A stretch of 64,000 bases of DNA from Dryocosmus kuriphilus (lineage: Eukaryota > Arthropoda > Insecta > Hymenoptera > Cynipidae): the NCBI GenBank assembly GCA_038277395.1, contig CM076189.1:208050011-208114010 (forward strand), in the 5' to 3' direction. The notes under the pieces are model-generated. The model searched no databases. It was not told the DNA's origin and saw nothing but the letters and a program-made list of their open reading frames with translations. Made by a program: the position numbers and the translations under genes. Of this stretch, positions 21,204 through 33,790 are shown piece by piece; within the stretch, counting starts at the first letter, position 1, and each line of letters starts with the position of its first letter.

Positions 21204-24200
21204 ATGGTCGAAATAGATGAAGTAGCAAAGCTAGATTATTTCTCTTTAGTTTCGAAAATATGCACAGAATTGGAAAATCACTTGGCTTGGACGACAAAGA
21301 TTTAGGTAACTACAACCAACATAACCTACTTTTATATTATTGAAATATACAAAATTCGACGTTTTCGTACATGTTATAACGTTGAAACGCTTTGAAACAT
21401 TGCAATTTAAAATTTTCATGCATATAATTTTTTTCTAATTTCTGCTAAATAAGTAAATACCGATAAGAAATATTTCCATAGAAGTGTAAAAATTAAAGTT
21501 TCTTTAGGTTTTGAGCTTTATCGTGAATGTGCTTACGTTAAATATTTTTTTCTAAATCTGTAACTTTGCATGTGAGTTACAAGCGTCTAGTAGAAACTTT
21601 TAGAACTTGAGGCCTTTCGTAAACAAAATTGTTTCTGCCCACTCTATTGTGCATATATACAATTATTTCAATATCCTTATCGTTTTTTTTTCAGCGGAAT
21701 TCATCATTCATCTAGCAGAAAAGAATAATACTTTTGAAAAGTTCAAGGCAGTCCTGATTGAAAATGGAGCAGAATTTTCAGTAAGTATTTAGATTTAAAA
21801 GGTAGAAAAGTTTGCAGCTATATTTAAGTTATAAAGAACGCAAACGATATAATTTTCAACCTTTTCAGGATTCCTTCATGGAGAATCTCCTCAGAATTAT
21901 TCAACACATGAAGCCACCGCCTCCAGCGCCGAAGAAAGATGCCCTCGCAATCAGGTTTCCCTGTTTGGCGATGCCAAACGAACTACCGCAAGTGGAGAAT
22001 CAAGACGACGACGACGTCGTCCATGATCTAATGGCATCGTTGGAAGCATCCGCACCCTGCTGTAGCAATAATATTACGGATCCGGAACCAGTCGAAAAAA
22101 GTAAAGAGAGAAGGAGAAGCAGATCAGGAGATCGGAGGAGAAGAAAATCAAGATCGCCAAGTCGGAAGACGAAAAGAAACAGATCTAGATCCAGATCTGT
22201 TTCGAGAACTCGTTCTCGACGTCATTCATATTCACGATCTCGTCAACGGTCAAAATCCAAGGATCATGATACGCAAGACAGAAGGCGACACAGATCCAGA
22301 GAACGCAAACGGTCAAGATCCAGGACCAGGAAATCAAAACCAGACTACCATAAAGATTCGAAACGATCCAATAAGGAATCTGATAAGTCACGGTCACGTT
22401 CGGCCGAGGAAGTTTCCACGGACCCGGAAGTGGGTAAAGTATATCCTGGAAAAGTCGCCAATATCGTTGCCTTTGGCTGTTTCGTTCAACTTGAATCTTT
22501 GAGGCGTAGGTGGGAAGGACTCGTGCACATTTCGCAACTGAGGAGGGAAGGCAGAGTTGCAACTGCAGCCGATGTTGTTTCTAGGGGACAAAAAGTGCTC
22601 GTCAAAGTTCTTAGTATCAGTGGGCAAAAGATTTCTTTGAGCATGAAAGACGTAGACCAAGAAACAGGAGAGGATCTTAATCCGGTCGTGAATAGAACAA
22701 GGACAGAAGAGGACGAAAAACATTTACGGAATCCGGATCGCCCAACGACCTTATTAGAACTTCAAGCCAATAATGACGAGGACGAGAATTACTCTAGGAA
22801 AAGGGTACAAAGGTTGTCTTCGCCTGAGAAGTGGGAAATCAAACAAATGCTTGCAGCATCTTGTATCGATAGGTAAGTGAGAAAAAGATTCATAATTTTT
22901 GCTTAAGTCTTAAACACTATTGTGTAAGTTTATTTTAATTAAGCGCATTGTGTGTATAAAATTAGCAATTTGGGCGCGGGGTCGAAAAAGGTTAGCTGGA
23001 GGAGAGGGGTTTTTCCGGTAGAAAGAAATTCCGTTTATGGCTACGAGACGATACGCCGTTAGCATTAGAAATTGAATCATTTTAAATTCGACAAGTATAG
23101 AATGTAAAAATCTCATATTGTAATGATTAGAGCTTAACCTTTTTAACTTGAAAATCGTCAAAATTTAAATATTTATAATTAAAACGAATCTTTTACCCGT
23201 TGAAAATGTGTTTAATTAAGTAAAAAACATTTATATACAACACAACAGTTCATGGCTATTTATCAATTTTTCGGGTCTTTAAAAAATTTTCCGATTATTT
23301 CCCGATCATTAAAATTACCACCATTGACACTAACTATCTAAATTTTTAATTCCAGGAGTGAACTTCCAGAATTTGACATGGAAACGGGAATTCTACCACG
23401 TGAAGATGATGAAGACGAGGACGTCGAAATTGAATTGGTGGAGGAAGAACCACCTTTTTTGCAAGGACACGGTAGATCTTTGAATGATTTGAGTCCAGTA
23501 AGGATTATGAAAAATCCAGATGGGTCGTTAGCTCAAGCTGCGATGATGCAGAGTGCATTAGCAAAAGAAAGGCGAGAGCAGAAAATGCTTCAGAGGGAAC
23601 AGGAAATGGATTCCATACCGACAGGACATCACAAAAATTGGATCGACCCTTTGCCAGATGGTAAGCTATGCAAACCTCTAACTATACAAATATTACTACA
23701 CAATACATTGTTCACTGTTAAAGCTAATAAAATTTTAATATGCAATGGAATATTTCGTCTTCTCGTTTTGAATTTCTAATCATACTAATGCTGTTCTTAT
23801 ATTTCAGATGAAAGTCGAGCATTGGCAGCGAACGCACGTGGTATTGGTCTTCAAACGCAAGATTTACCTGAGTGGAAGAAGCACGTGATTGGCGGTAAAA
23901 AATCATCTTTCGGAAAGAAAACTAACCTATCACTCCTGGAACAAAGACAGAGTCTTCCAATTTTCAAACTACGGGACGATTTAGTAAAAGCAGTCACTGA
24001 TAATCAAATACTCATCGTAATTGGAGAGACAGGTTCCGGTAAAACTACACAAATCACGCAGTACTTAGCGGAAGCAGGTTTTACATCTCGAGGAAAAATT
24101 GGATGCACTCAACCTCGACGAGTGGCCGCTGTCTCAGTAGCTAAAAGAGTCGCTGAGGAATTTGGTTGTCGAATGGGACAGGAAGTTGGTTACACTATAC

Positions 24201-24651
24201 GTTTTGAAGACTGCACTGGGCCAGAAACAAAGATAAAGTAAGACACTAGTTAGAATCTTAATATATAAAGTGTTTTCAAAAAAACTGCGGAGTTAAAATT
24301 AAATTTCTCAATGATTTACAGGTACATGACAGACGGTATGCTTTTGCGTGAATGCCTTATGGACTTAGATTTGAAAACGTATTCCGTTATTATGTTGGAC
24401 GAGGCTCACGAACGCACAATTCATACGGATGTTTTATTTGGACTTTTGAAACAAGCTGTCGGCAGAAGACCAGAATTAAAATTGATTGTAACGAGTGCGA
24501 CGTTGGACGCTGTTAAATTCTCTCAGTATTTCTTTGAAGCTCCAATCTTCACGATTCCTGGCAGAACTTTCGAAGTAGAGGTAAGAAATTGTATTCTATT
24601 TCTCTCTTGCTTTGCCCTTCTCTAATTTTTGTGTTCAAAAATTTTATTTAC

Positions 24652-24688
<37 letters not shown>

Positions 24689-27600
24689 AGATTATGTATA
24701 CTAGAGAAGCCGAGACTGATTATCTGGATGCCTCGTTGATAACAGTGATGCAAATTCACTTGCGTGAACCACCTGGAGACATTCTCTTGTTGTTTTTGAC
24801 CGGTCAAGAGGAAATCGACACAGCATGTGAGATTCTCTACGAACGTATGAAGTCGCTCGGAAAGGATGTCCCTGAACTGATTATTCTTCCAGTTTATTCC
24901 GCACTTCCTTCGGAAATGCAGACGAGGATTTTCGAACCCGCGCCGCCTGGTTCCCGAAAAGTGGTCATAGCCACGAATATTGCAGAGACCAGCTTGACTA
25001 TCGATGGAATATATTACGTTGTGGATCCCGGATTTGTAAAGCAAAAGGTTTACAATTCTAAGACTGGTATGGACAGTCTTAATGTCACTCCAATTAGTCA
25101 AGCTGCTGCAAAACAAAGAGCAGGACGGGCTGGACGAACGGGACCAGGAAAGTGTTACAGGCTGTATACCGAAAGGGCTTACAGAGATGAAATGTTGCCA
25201 ACACCAGTCCCCGAAATTCAGCGTACCAATCTAGCGACAACAGTTTTACAGCTGAAGACAATGGGAATTAATGATTTGCTCAATTTCGATTTCATGGATG
25301 CACCACCGGTGGAGTCGCTTATAATGGCGTTGGAATCATTGCACAGTTTGAGTGCTCTTGACAACGAAGGACTTTTGACTAGACTGGGAAAGCGAATGGC
25401 TGAGTTCCCATTGGAGCCAAATCTGTCAAAAATGCTAATCATGAGCGTCAATCTGCAATGTTCAGAAGAAATTTTAACTATAGTCAGCATGCTCTCTGTG
25501 CAGAACGTTTTTTTACAGGTGTGTATTAAAAAAAAATTATTTCTCTAGTTAAAATAGGATAGTAAAATAATGTCTGATTGAACGAATTGGTTTTGGAATT
25601 TTTAAAAATGTTTGTTGTTTCAATGAAAAATTTTACAGTTTGAAACACTTGACTTTTAATTTTAAATTGTTTAGTTTTAAAGACAAATTGTAAAATTGTT
25701 TTATTTTCAAAGCATTAAAGATTGAATAATTTGTAGTCGAAACTTGATACATTATATAAATTTCTTTGAAATTCAATAATTGTTATTTGAACCCTTATAG
25801 ATTTAAAAAAACTTATTTTTAATTAAAAACATTAATAGTTGAAAATTTTTTAAATTTAAATCCTTGCCAAATCAATTATTTCAAATTCGAATATTAAAAA
25901 CTGGCTACGAACCTACAAATTTATTTCACATTAAAAGCCTTAATATACGCGCAATTTAAGTTTGAAGTCTTCAGTATTGAATCATTAGAAAAACTAGAAG
26001 GGGCGAAAAAAATTAATTTATTAAAATTTTTATTATTATTATTAATTATTAATATTATTGGGACGACTGAAAAATCCCAAAAAATAAAATTTCCGACACT
26101 GTAAAATTGCCCGCAAAAAAAAAAAATACCGAAATATAAAATTTCCGACAGATAATTGTTAAATAATGAATATTAATTAAATTTTTTTAAATTTAACAAC
26201 AATTTCGGTAATATTATAAACTACCGGGATTTTTTCAATTTGGAAATTTTCTATTCGGCAATTTTATAATTTCGGGAATTTTGTATCTCGGTATATTTTT
26301 TTGTTGTTTTTGTCCTTTCTAATTTATTAAATAATGATAATAATAACAATAATAATAATCATTGAAATTCTAAAACAAATTTTAAAATGATAGTCACTTT
26401 TCTCTCAGGCTTAAGATTAAATGCTTTTTCTTAAGCTTTAAATAATTTTAAATTATATTTGAAATATTTTTAATATTAATATTATTTTATAATATTTGTT
26501 TAAAAGTTTGTTCCTTAAAATTAAAAAAATTAATTAATTAAATTCATTTATTTTAAAATTATATATTATTTTTTATCAAGATATTTTTAAATATGAATAA
26601 CTTAATTTTTAATAATTTAAAAATATTAAATATAATATTAAGTTTTAACTCAATTAGTTTCAAAAACTTTAATTTTTATAAATATTTTTAATTAATCGTA
26701 GTACAATTGTATCATAAAATATTTATAAAAGTTAAAATCTTCGACTTTAATTGGGTTAAAATTTAATATTATATTTAATATTTTTAAATTATTAAAAATT
26801 AAGTTTTAAAAATGATGTAATTCATATCTAAATAGCTGTGAATTTGATCTCAGGTGTTTCATTTAACTTTATTTATATTTTTTTGTGCTCATTTGTTGAG
26901 CTCTTTGCTTCCTCATTATAATGAAGTTGCAAATTGAGGAAGCATTAATAAAAATTAATAATAAAATTAATAATAAAAACATACAAATAACCATAACTTC
27001 CTTAATATTTAATTAAATGCATTAATCTTATTGGTCACTCGATTCGTCTCGACACAAGGAATCTTTCTTTCCTTTACATAAGCTTTGAATTTTGATTATT
27101 TGAGAAATTGTAGTCGAAAAATGATTTTTACAAATATTATAAAAGTACATAAAAATTTCAAAATTCAATATTTTGAAAAATTCGTGGGCACGTTTTGAGA
27201 TATTGGTTGTGTAACTAATTCCTACAAATTTCATCAATTTATGTATGCCTTTAAATATAGTGACGACAAAAAATGGCGACATCCATCCATCCACACACAC
27301 GCGCGCGCGCGGACAATTGATTAGAACGTTGTATTAGACATTTATAAACTGATGAAAGTTTGATTAAACCATTTTTAAAATATTGCAAGATGTAACGACT
27401 ACAAAAATTCCTCTATGAGGAAGCAAAATTATTAAAAATCGAAGAATTTGGATTGAAAGTGCTAAAATATTCAATATTATTTATTTTTTATTTTATTTTT
27501 TTATTTTTAATTTGAATACAAATTTAATAATTTCGTTTTGATACTTTATAAGGTACTTTATAAGTTGGAGAAGAATAAACTAGTAGCGTGTGAAACTGAA

Positions 27601-28597
27601 TAATTTTGAATTTCGAGAATTAGACGATTTTAATTTTAAATGCTTTAAATTTAGAATTTTTCTGCATTCGTTAATTTTGAGATTCTTTTTTGAATACTTC
27701 GAATTATAAATTGTTTAGTTTTGACGACTTGAATTTGAAAGCTTAAGCAATCGGCGACATTTTTCAAAAATTAGAAAAGGACGAGGATTAGTTTTCTGAA
27801 TTTTAAATGACCACCCTGTAAAAAAATAGTTTAAAGAATGTAAACAAATATTACTCATGAATCTGTATAACAAGTCTTACATTTTTATTCTACAGACCGA
27901 AAGATAAACAAGCGGTGGCGGATCAGAAGAAAGCAAAGTTTAACCAAGCAGAGGGCGACCACTTGACTCTTTTGACGGTTTACAACTCATGGAAGAGAAA
28001 TAGTTTTTCCAACTCTTGGTGCTATGACAATTTCGTACAAATTCGAACACTCAAAAGGGCACAAGATGTTCGCAAACAGCTTTTAGGAATTATGGATAGG
28101 CATAAATTGGACGTAGTTTCTGCTGGTCAGAATACAGTTCGAGTGCAAAAGGCTATATGTTCAGGATTCTTCAGAAATGCTGCGAAGAAAGATCCACAGG
28201 AAGGGTACAGAACTTTGGTGGATAGCCAGGTTGTCTACATTCATCCCAGCAGTGCGTTGTTCAACAGACAACCTGAATGGGTATGTGAAAAATGACTCTT
28301 TTGTCTATAATTAACATTTTCGTATTGTAAAGATCTTGGAGTTTTCTGATTATTAATCGCACATTTTGTGTTTAGGTAATTTATCATGAATTGGTTCAGA
28401 CCACGAAAGAGTATATGCGGGAAGTTACAACCATCGATCCTAAGTGGCTGGTGGAATACGCGCCAGCTTTCTTCAGATTTAGCGACCCAGCTAAATTGAG
28501 CAAGTTTAAGAAGAATCAGAGACTGGAACCATTGTACAACAAATATGAAGAGCCGAACGCGTGGAGAATTTCTCGAGTTAGACGTCGTCGTAATTAA
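21204..28597 (+). CDS. DHX8: DEAH-box pre-mRNA splicing helicase DHX8 (Prp22)
   Basis: Nine exons: 21204-21305, 21695-21780, 21869-22872, 23356-23660, 23808-24237, 24322-24580, 24691-25518, 27896-28280, 28376-28597. All junctions are GT-AG. The sum of 3621 nt gives about 1206 residues, the usual DHX8 length. The protein releases spliced mRNA from the spliceosome. Visible parts in order are an N-terminal domain (MVEIDEVAKLDYFSLVSKIC), an RS-rich stretch (residues about 140-245) and an S1 RNA-binding domain (about 250-330, GKVYPGKVANIVAFGCFVQL). Then come helicase motifs I GETGSGKT, Ia TQPRRVAA, II DEAH, III SAT, V TNIAETSLTIDG and VI QRAGRAGRTGPG, and last the HA2/OB domains. Exon 1 lacks one G (near 21284) and exon 7 has one T too many (T7 near 25508). 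Each breaks the frame and together they restore total length modulo three. Confidence 0.96.
25519..27895 (+). other. Long AT-rich intron 7 of DHX8 with repeat copies
   Basis: At 2377 bp it is far longer than the other introns of the gene. It holds a copy of the cccgacactgtaaaattgcc repeat family (26040-26320, also at 39830-40215) and an inverted repeat of about 80 bp (26598-26680 against 26727-26810). It also has a short CA/CG run (27292-27311). No coding exon was seen inside. Confidence 0.7.
26040..26320. repeat. Palindromic repeat family P, copy 1
   Basis: The left half has aaaataaaatttccgacactg and taccgaaatataaaatttcc. The right half carries their complements (ttcggtaatattataaac, tcggcaattttataatttcg). 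The same vocabulary, alternating short exact motifs of ccgac, ccgaa and cccg between A/T runs, builds the palindrome at 39830-40215. Confidence 0.65.
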
Positions 28598-29039
28598 GTA
28601 GCGACGTTTAGTGACATATTTATGTTTAAGTTAATTCTAAATAGTATACTGACAGAAAAAAAATACATTTTTTAAACCTATTTATTTGGTTTTATTCTTG
28701 ATATCTAGATATATATTTCCCATGCTCGAAAATGAAAGAAAATGTTCGAAATTAAGTGTCCTTAAAGATATGCAGCAGTATTGGATCGAAATTTAAAGTA
28801 TTGTAGTTGAAATTGTTATTTAATATAGTTAATTTAAAGTATTAGAGGATTGAATAAAAAAAATCTACTTCAAAAATCTATAGAGTGTATAAAAACCTAT
28901 AACGTATTTCTATACTTATTTTTAAAAAATATCGATCTTTGATACGGACGTGAGCGGTGAGACGTGACGAATAACGCGCACGGCACGCACGTGTTAAATT
29001 TGAGGTTAGGATTGTTTACATTCGCAAATCAGTGTCAAC

Positions 29040-30868
29040 ATGAAAAACCAGTCTCAAAAGCGAAATAAAACTAAAATTCGTGGCAAAACAGGTCGTAGAA
29101 ATAAGATTAATTTAGTATTTGACGAAGAAAAAAGAAAGTATGTACAAATATATTACTAAAATAAAAATAACTGCGTAAAAACGTACACCAAAATTTACAA
29201 TATTTTTGAATTTTATTTTAACAGAGAGTTCCTTGGAGGCTTTCACAAAAGAAAAATTCAACGTCGAAAGAAAGCACAAGAAGAACTGGAACAGCAGTTG
29301 AAAGAAGAAAAGAAGAGAATCAAGAAAAGTGTAAGTTTCTTGTCGACTTTGTTTTGAGGTTATATGTACAAAACATTTTTCCTGGAAAATTCCCTTTTTG
29401 TTGCAATTATTAAAACAGATAAAAAATCACAGTTTACAAGCTGTTTAAGTTAAAAGCGTAAAAATGCCATAGTAGACATTTAGAAATTTTTTTTTTTTTT
29501 GCGGAGGAGGAGGTGGAAATCCTTTTGACGGACTGTGTGGGGCTCGGCCTGACGGCCCCTACCCACTAAAACCACCTCCACCCCCGGCACTCAGACTATG
29601 TGCCACACCGCATTTCCCGCACTCTGTTGTGGAAACAAGTCCCACCCCGTGCGTGTACAAAAGACAGGCCCTGTGGTTTCAGAGCCCTAAACCTTTCCGT
29701 GTCCCTGTTCAAAGGGGAGCTCCTGGAGCCCCTTCTCCTCCACCCACATGGCAGGCATGAGGAGCTGCTCCAGATGAAGTCCGTTGTTCCAAGACCCATT
29801 GTGAGGAGCCCTGGCTGCCCGGTAATTCTCTCCTTCGTCACTTTGGAGCCGTCCCCTTTTGGCGATGGGTTAAAAGGTGAGGCATAAGGACTCGCGCCCT
29901 CGATATTCCAGGAGGCTTTGCCATTACACCCTAGAAGGATCACTTCTTGATCACGGTCCCGTAGACCAGAGACCCCCAGTTCCCCAGAGCAGCCGCATCT
30001 CACGATACAGTCCCTCTGGTTCACCTACTCCAGGTCGCTTGAGGTCGCTCGTCCGATTAGACCCCTAAGCCCTCCCACCAATTACAAGGTCATGTGATCC
30101 CCAGGGAGGAATAATTATGTTTATATGTCCAGAAAAACTGCTGCGCAACTGTAGCTCTTATAGAATACTACTGCGCAGCATTTTATTGTACTTTTGAAAA
30201 TCATTTTCAAAATATGTGCTCCTATGTAGGATCCTATGTCATTTCCTATAGGTGAAATATATAGGATCCTATATAGGAATTTTCAATAAGATTAAAAACA
30301 TACATATTTGAAAGTATTTTGTAAAGAATAATACTGCCTCTAGAAAAAAAAAACTTTTGTCTATATTTTCTAGGCTCGGGAAGATTACAAAAAATGGATT
30401 TCTTATCGAGCCGTGCCTGAATTGGAAGAGCTTCTTGCCCGGAATGAATATGAAGAAGAAGGTCAAACTGTTAGTATTTTAGAGTTAAAAGTATCTGATC
30501 TAGATCATCGAAGCAGTTTGATCGGGGAAAAAGAAGTCGAATACGAAGACGAAAAGGACAGCGAAAGACAACGAAGTGACTCTGAACATAGTGAGAGTAA
30601 TGATGAAATCCCTGGCATGGAATTGAAAAGGAAACCTGTAAAGAAAGCAAAAATAGAGACGCAAGTTCCAGAAATGAAAAGTCTGGGAACTGGCAAGAAG
30701 ATTAAAAAAGCGATCAAACGAAAAGCCGCAAAGGCAGTACAGAAAAGCAAGCCATTCCAGCAAAAGCAAAAATTCGAACATTTGAAGAATAAAAAGAAAA
30801 TGAGGCATAAGCTTAAAACACAAGAGAAACTGAAAAATAAGTCAACGCGCGGTAAGAAGAAAGTCTAG
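29040..30868 (+). CDS. NOL12: Nucleolar protein 12 (Rrp17 family)
   Basis: Three exons, 29040-29137, 29225-29330 and 30374-30868, all GT-AG, give 232 residues, close to the family's usual length of about 210-240. NOL12/Rrp17 proteins are nucleolar RNA-binding factors linked to processing of pre-rRNA. The N-terminus (MKNQSQKRNKTKIRGKTGRR) is followed by the family block LVFDEEKRKEFLGGFHKRK (residues about 26-44). A coiled-coil of Glu/Lys (QEELEQQLKEEKKRIKKS), REDYKKW, an acidic middle (about 110-150) and a very Lys-rich tail ending in STRGKKKV come next. The tail looks like a nucleolar localisation signal. The gene starts about 440 bp after the DHX8 stop, in the same direction. No frame defects. 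Confidence 0.93.
29487..30110 (-). mobile_element. GC-rich retroposon-like insertion in NOL12 intron 2
   Basis: A run of 14 T (29487-29500) is followed by about 600 bp that is strikingly GC-rich compared with the surrounding intron. Read on the minus strand, this is a GC-rich body with a poly(A) tail, the form of a SINE or LINE 3' end. Long open frames exist on both strands (29596-30024 minus, 29600-29887 plus), which is expected from the base composition. A clear target duplication was not found. The family is not recognised. Confidence 0.55.
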
Positions 30869-31170
30869 TTTTCACTCTTTAGAATGTATTTTGTGTACTT
30901 TTTGTTTGTAAATAAATACGATATATAGGTAACCAAATGTAAAGCCTGTTATTTTAATAATAGTTTTCGAATTCTAAATCAAATATTGAAATATACTCGT
31001 TAAAAGATGAATTCATTTTTAAATTCTGTACAGAGAACATTGATTCTATGAGAATTCTATGAGAATCTCATCTTACTGATATTTTTACAAAATTTGTATT
31101 TTTGTATCGTCCAAATTCTGAATCGAGAAGCCTAAATAGAAGAATTGAATTGATATACATATTACGTATC
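30869..31170. other. 3' flank of NOL12
   Basis: A polyadenylation signal aataaa lies at about 30911, about 40 bp after the stop codon. No other feature seen. Confidence 0.5.
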
Positions 31171-31465
31171 AGGGTTGCTACGGTTTGAAGATTTAAAAAT
31201 TCCCTGACTTTCAGGTTTTCCAGATCATTTTTTTCAAAATTCCATGATCAACTTTGACATCATTCGGATAGATTTTGAGTTAGATAAGTATAAAAAAACA
31301 CTTAAAGCTCAGACATGACATGAATTTACGCGATCACTACTTCAAATAGAGCAAACGCAGTCTTTAAAACGATATTTTATATAATTTCATGACTTTTACA
31401 GGTTTTTCATAACTGAAAACAAAATTCCATGACTTTTCAAAGATTTCCATGACCGTAGCAACCTT
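31171..31465. mobile_element. MITE with agggttgctacgg termini
   Basis: Inverted ends agggttgctacgg at 31171 and its complement ccgtagcaacctt at about 31453-31465. Inside, ttccctgactttc and ttccatgactttt motifs and their complements form a diverged palindrome. The length is 295 bp. No target duplication could be fixed. Confidence 0.75.
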
Positions 31466-32114
31466 GCATATGTACCTACTTTAAAATTTTTATATTGAGA
31501 CCTACGGACATTCTAATTTTTTAAATTAAAAACATGGAGACGATGGTGACTTTCAGGACGATAAATTCTTAGATAATTTTTTCTCTGACATATCTAATAA
31601 TGCTAGTATGTTAATTTTCTTAGACAAAGTTATACTTAATATTGAGAAACGTGTCACTGGATTTTACACACACTTTTTTATTTTGGAAGATTTGTTCCTC
31701 AAAATATGTCATAAACTGTGGAAATTCACCTAGGATTCTGAGAACATTCACAATAAAGTGTTATAAGTTTTCAGGTTCTAGGTATACAAAATATCTACAA
31801 TAATTAAAATTTTCACAACAGGATTTTGATATGAAACGAATAGCCGTTGATTCATGGGAACAAAACATATAAATGAAAAAAATGAAAAAAATCAGTATGA
31901 ATCATAAAAAGCTATCAACAGCCATTCATTCGAAAATAAATGCTTGTTGATAGAAGTTTCCCTTTTCATTTTCGGTGCTCTTCGGCATACAGCTTCTTCT
32001 TTTTTCTGGAAAATTTCCCCCGTCAGGAAAGAATCCACAACTACACACTCACTTTCAAGAATTTGTGCCTGCCTCGATTAAAATCAAGTGTCTTAATAAA
32101 TTGTGTTGAGTGTT

Positions 32115-32131
32115 TGGGGGGGGGGGGGGGG
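32115..32131. repeat. Poly(G) tract, 17 G
   Basis: Uninterrupted G run followed by gatccta. Other G or C runs of 12 or more occur at 32837, 35165, 37106 and 54955. Confidence 0.95.
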
Positions 32132-32836
32132 GATCCTAATTTAGATTAGTATTTTGAACATCATTTTAATTTTAATAAAATTCGAATTAATTCCAGACTT
32201 TTAACTCAACTAATGTCGAAAACTTAAAATTTAATCGCAAAATAAATTTAAAACTAAAGAAAAATAAATATTTCAAATTGATATAAAATTCAAACGAATC
32301 CGGAGTAAAATATGAAATAGGTAGAAATAGGTATATTATAAAAATATTAAATGTAAGAAATCAATTCTTGGGGTTTCTGCGCAAGTAAGGAAGGTTTAAA
32401 TAATATGCGATTATGAAAAGAACATGCTGGATTTTCTTTGACACGCAGTTTTATATAACGAGATAGATATACAGCAATGGTGAATTCACGTAGTTTTTTG
32501 TAAGCTTTCAAAAAGTGCTAAAAATGCGTTTTTTTTTAATTACATTTTGACCGCGTTTAAGAAAAAACTAAACATGCCACAGTATTTTTCTCAAGGGATT
32601 CTTACGCTACAGGAAAAATCCTATAAAAAAAGCCGCCTAGTAGAGTGATTTAAAGAAAAAAAAAAACTGTGTTGGACACTGAAATTTTAAGTTTTCTGCA
32701 TCCCTTAAATTGAGTTATCAGTCTGAATTTAATTTGAAGTTTATTAAATGTAAAATAATGTTAATAATATAATAATAATAATATATAGATTACGATGTCA
32801 GAGATCAGTAGTAACTACTAATCTCTTCCGTAGTTT

Positions 32837-32849
32837 CCCCCCCCCCCCC

Positions 32850-32883
<34 letters not shown>
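32837..32883. repeat. Poly(C) tract, 13 C + A + 33 C
   Basis: The longest homopolymer in the window, interrupted only by one A at 32850. It stands in AT-rich DNA. True length may differ, since such runs are hard to sequence. Confidence 0.9.
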
Positions 32884-32885
<2 letters not shown>

Positions 32886-33627
32886 GAAAGTAACGTAGCC
32901 TTTGGATAAATGCCGATTTCACGATCATCCTGCGTTTTTTTTTTTCGCGCTTCTAGTGAGTTCGTTTGCAAATATGCGTGCGTGACCATATGGTGAACTA
33001 TTAGTTTCGGTAATGATAAAGAATAAATAAAAAAAGAAAGTGATCTTGGCTTGTAACATTACTTCCACTGAAATCCCCCCTCCCCGGTCTCAACCGTAGT
33101 GTCTGGCGTGACCCCCCTCCCCCCTTCAAGTGATAACATAGTTTATTGACACTCCCGTTTATAAACTCAGGTTTTTGATATATAGCTAGGGTAGCAGGTA
33201 ATTTATTCTACTATGAATATTTTATTTTTAAATAGGTATCATTCGGATGAATTATCTTCGAATTTATAGAAAGATACTTTTGATTCCAACAGTTTTACCA
33301 ATTATTATTCTAGTTACTATGGAGGAAAGTGCTCGAGTTGAAAATCCAGCGCCGGAATTGTTTATTCGTAATTTTTTTTATCGATTCATAAAAATCGAGC
33401 GCAAATTGATCTCGACGGAGGCAATTTGACAGATGATAGTTTTTTATTATTAACGTGTCACTATGCTAATTTTCCTCGTTTTCTGCAATTGTATTTTTTG
33501 TTGTTTTCCATTTAATTTTGAAATTCTGCTACCGGAATTGAAATTTCAAACTGCTTTGAACATAATAACTTTATTGCTTGAAAACTTTGTTAATACTATA
33601 CTAATAATAAATTAAAAAATAATTAAT

Positions 33628-33790
33628 AGGTTCGATTCCGGAGAGGGTACCTTTAGAAATTCTTCTAGGTACTTTTACCGAGGTTCTGGTGGTTCGAATT
33701 CCACTTTAAGCTGTAGGTCCCCCCATCAGGCACTTGGCTGTAACCCAGCCTGTGGATGATGGGGTAAAAATGATTTCCAATATGTCAAAT
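33628..33790 (+). mobile_element. tRNA-derived SINE, copy 3, 5'-truncated
   Basis: Starts at the B box (ggttcgattcc) and continues with the shared body: ctaggtacttttaccgagg, gtggttcgaattccac and gctgtaggtcccc. The A-box half is absent. A hairpin-forming ccccatcaggc..gatgatgggg follows. Confidence 0.65.

Larger units (their letters stand above)
31466..33627. other. AT-rich intergenic DNA with long G/C homopolymers
   Basis: No gene recognised. Apart from the homopolymers listed separately, a C-rich stretch lies at 33077-33125. Open frames here are short and without family features. The one at 32798-32989 on the minus strand is only the translation of the poly(C) tract. Confidence 0.5.

Noticed and set aside
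29596..30024. 142-residue open frame on the minus strand in NOL12 intron 2
   Set aside because: The whole segment is GC-rich and open on both strands. No domain, and it lies within a poly(A)-tailed insert.
32798..32989. Glycine-rich open frame on the minus strand
   Set aside because: It is the translation of the poly(C) tract. No start context or homology.
33247..33429. 60-residue open frame near the poly(C) region
   Set aside because: No homology recognised and no splice or poly(A) context. AT-rich chance frame.
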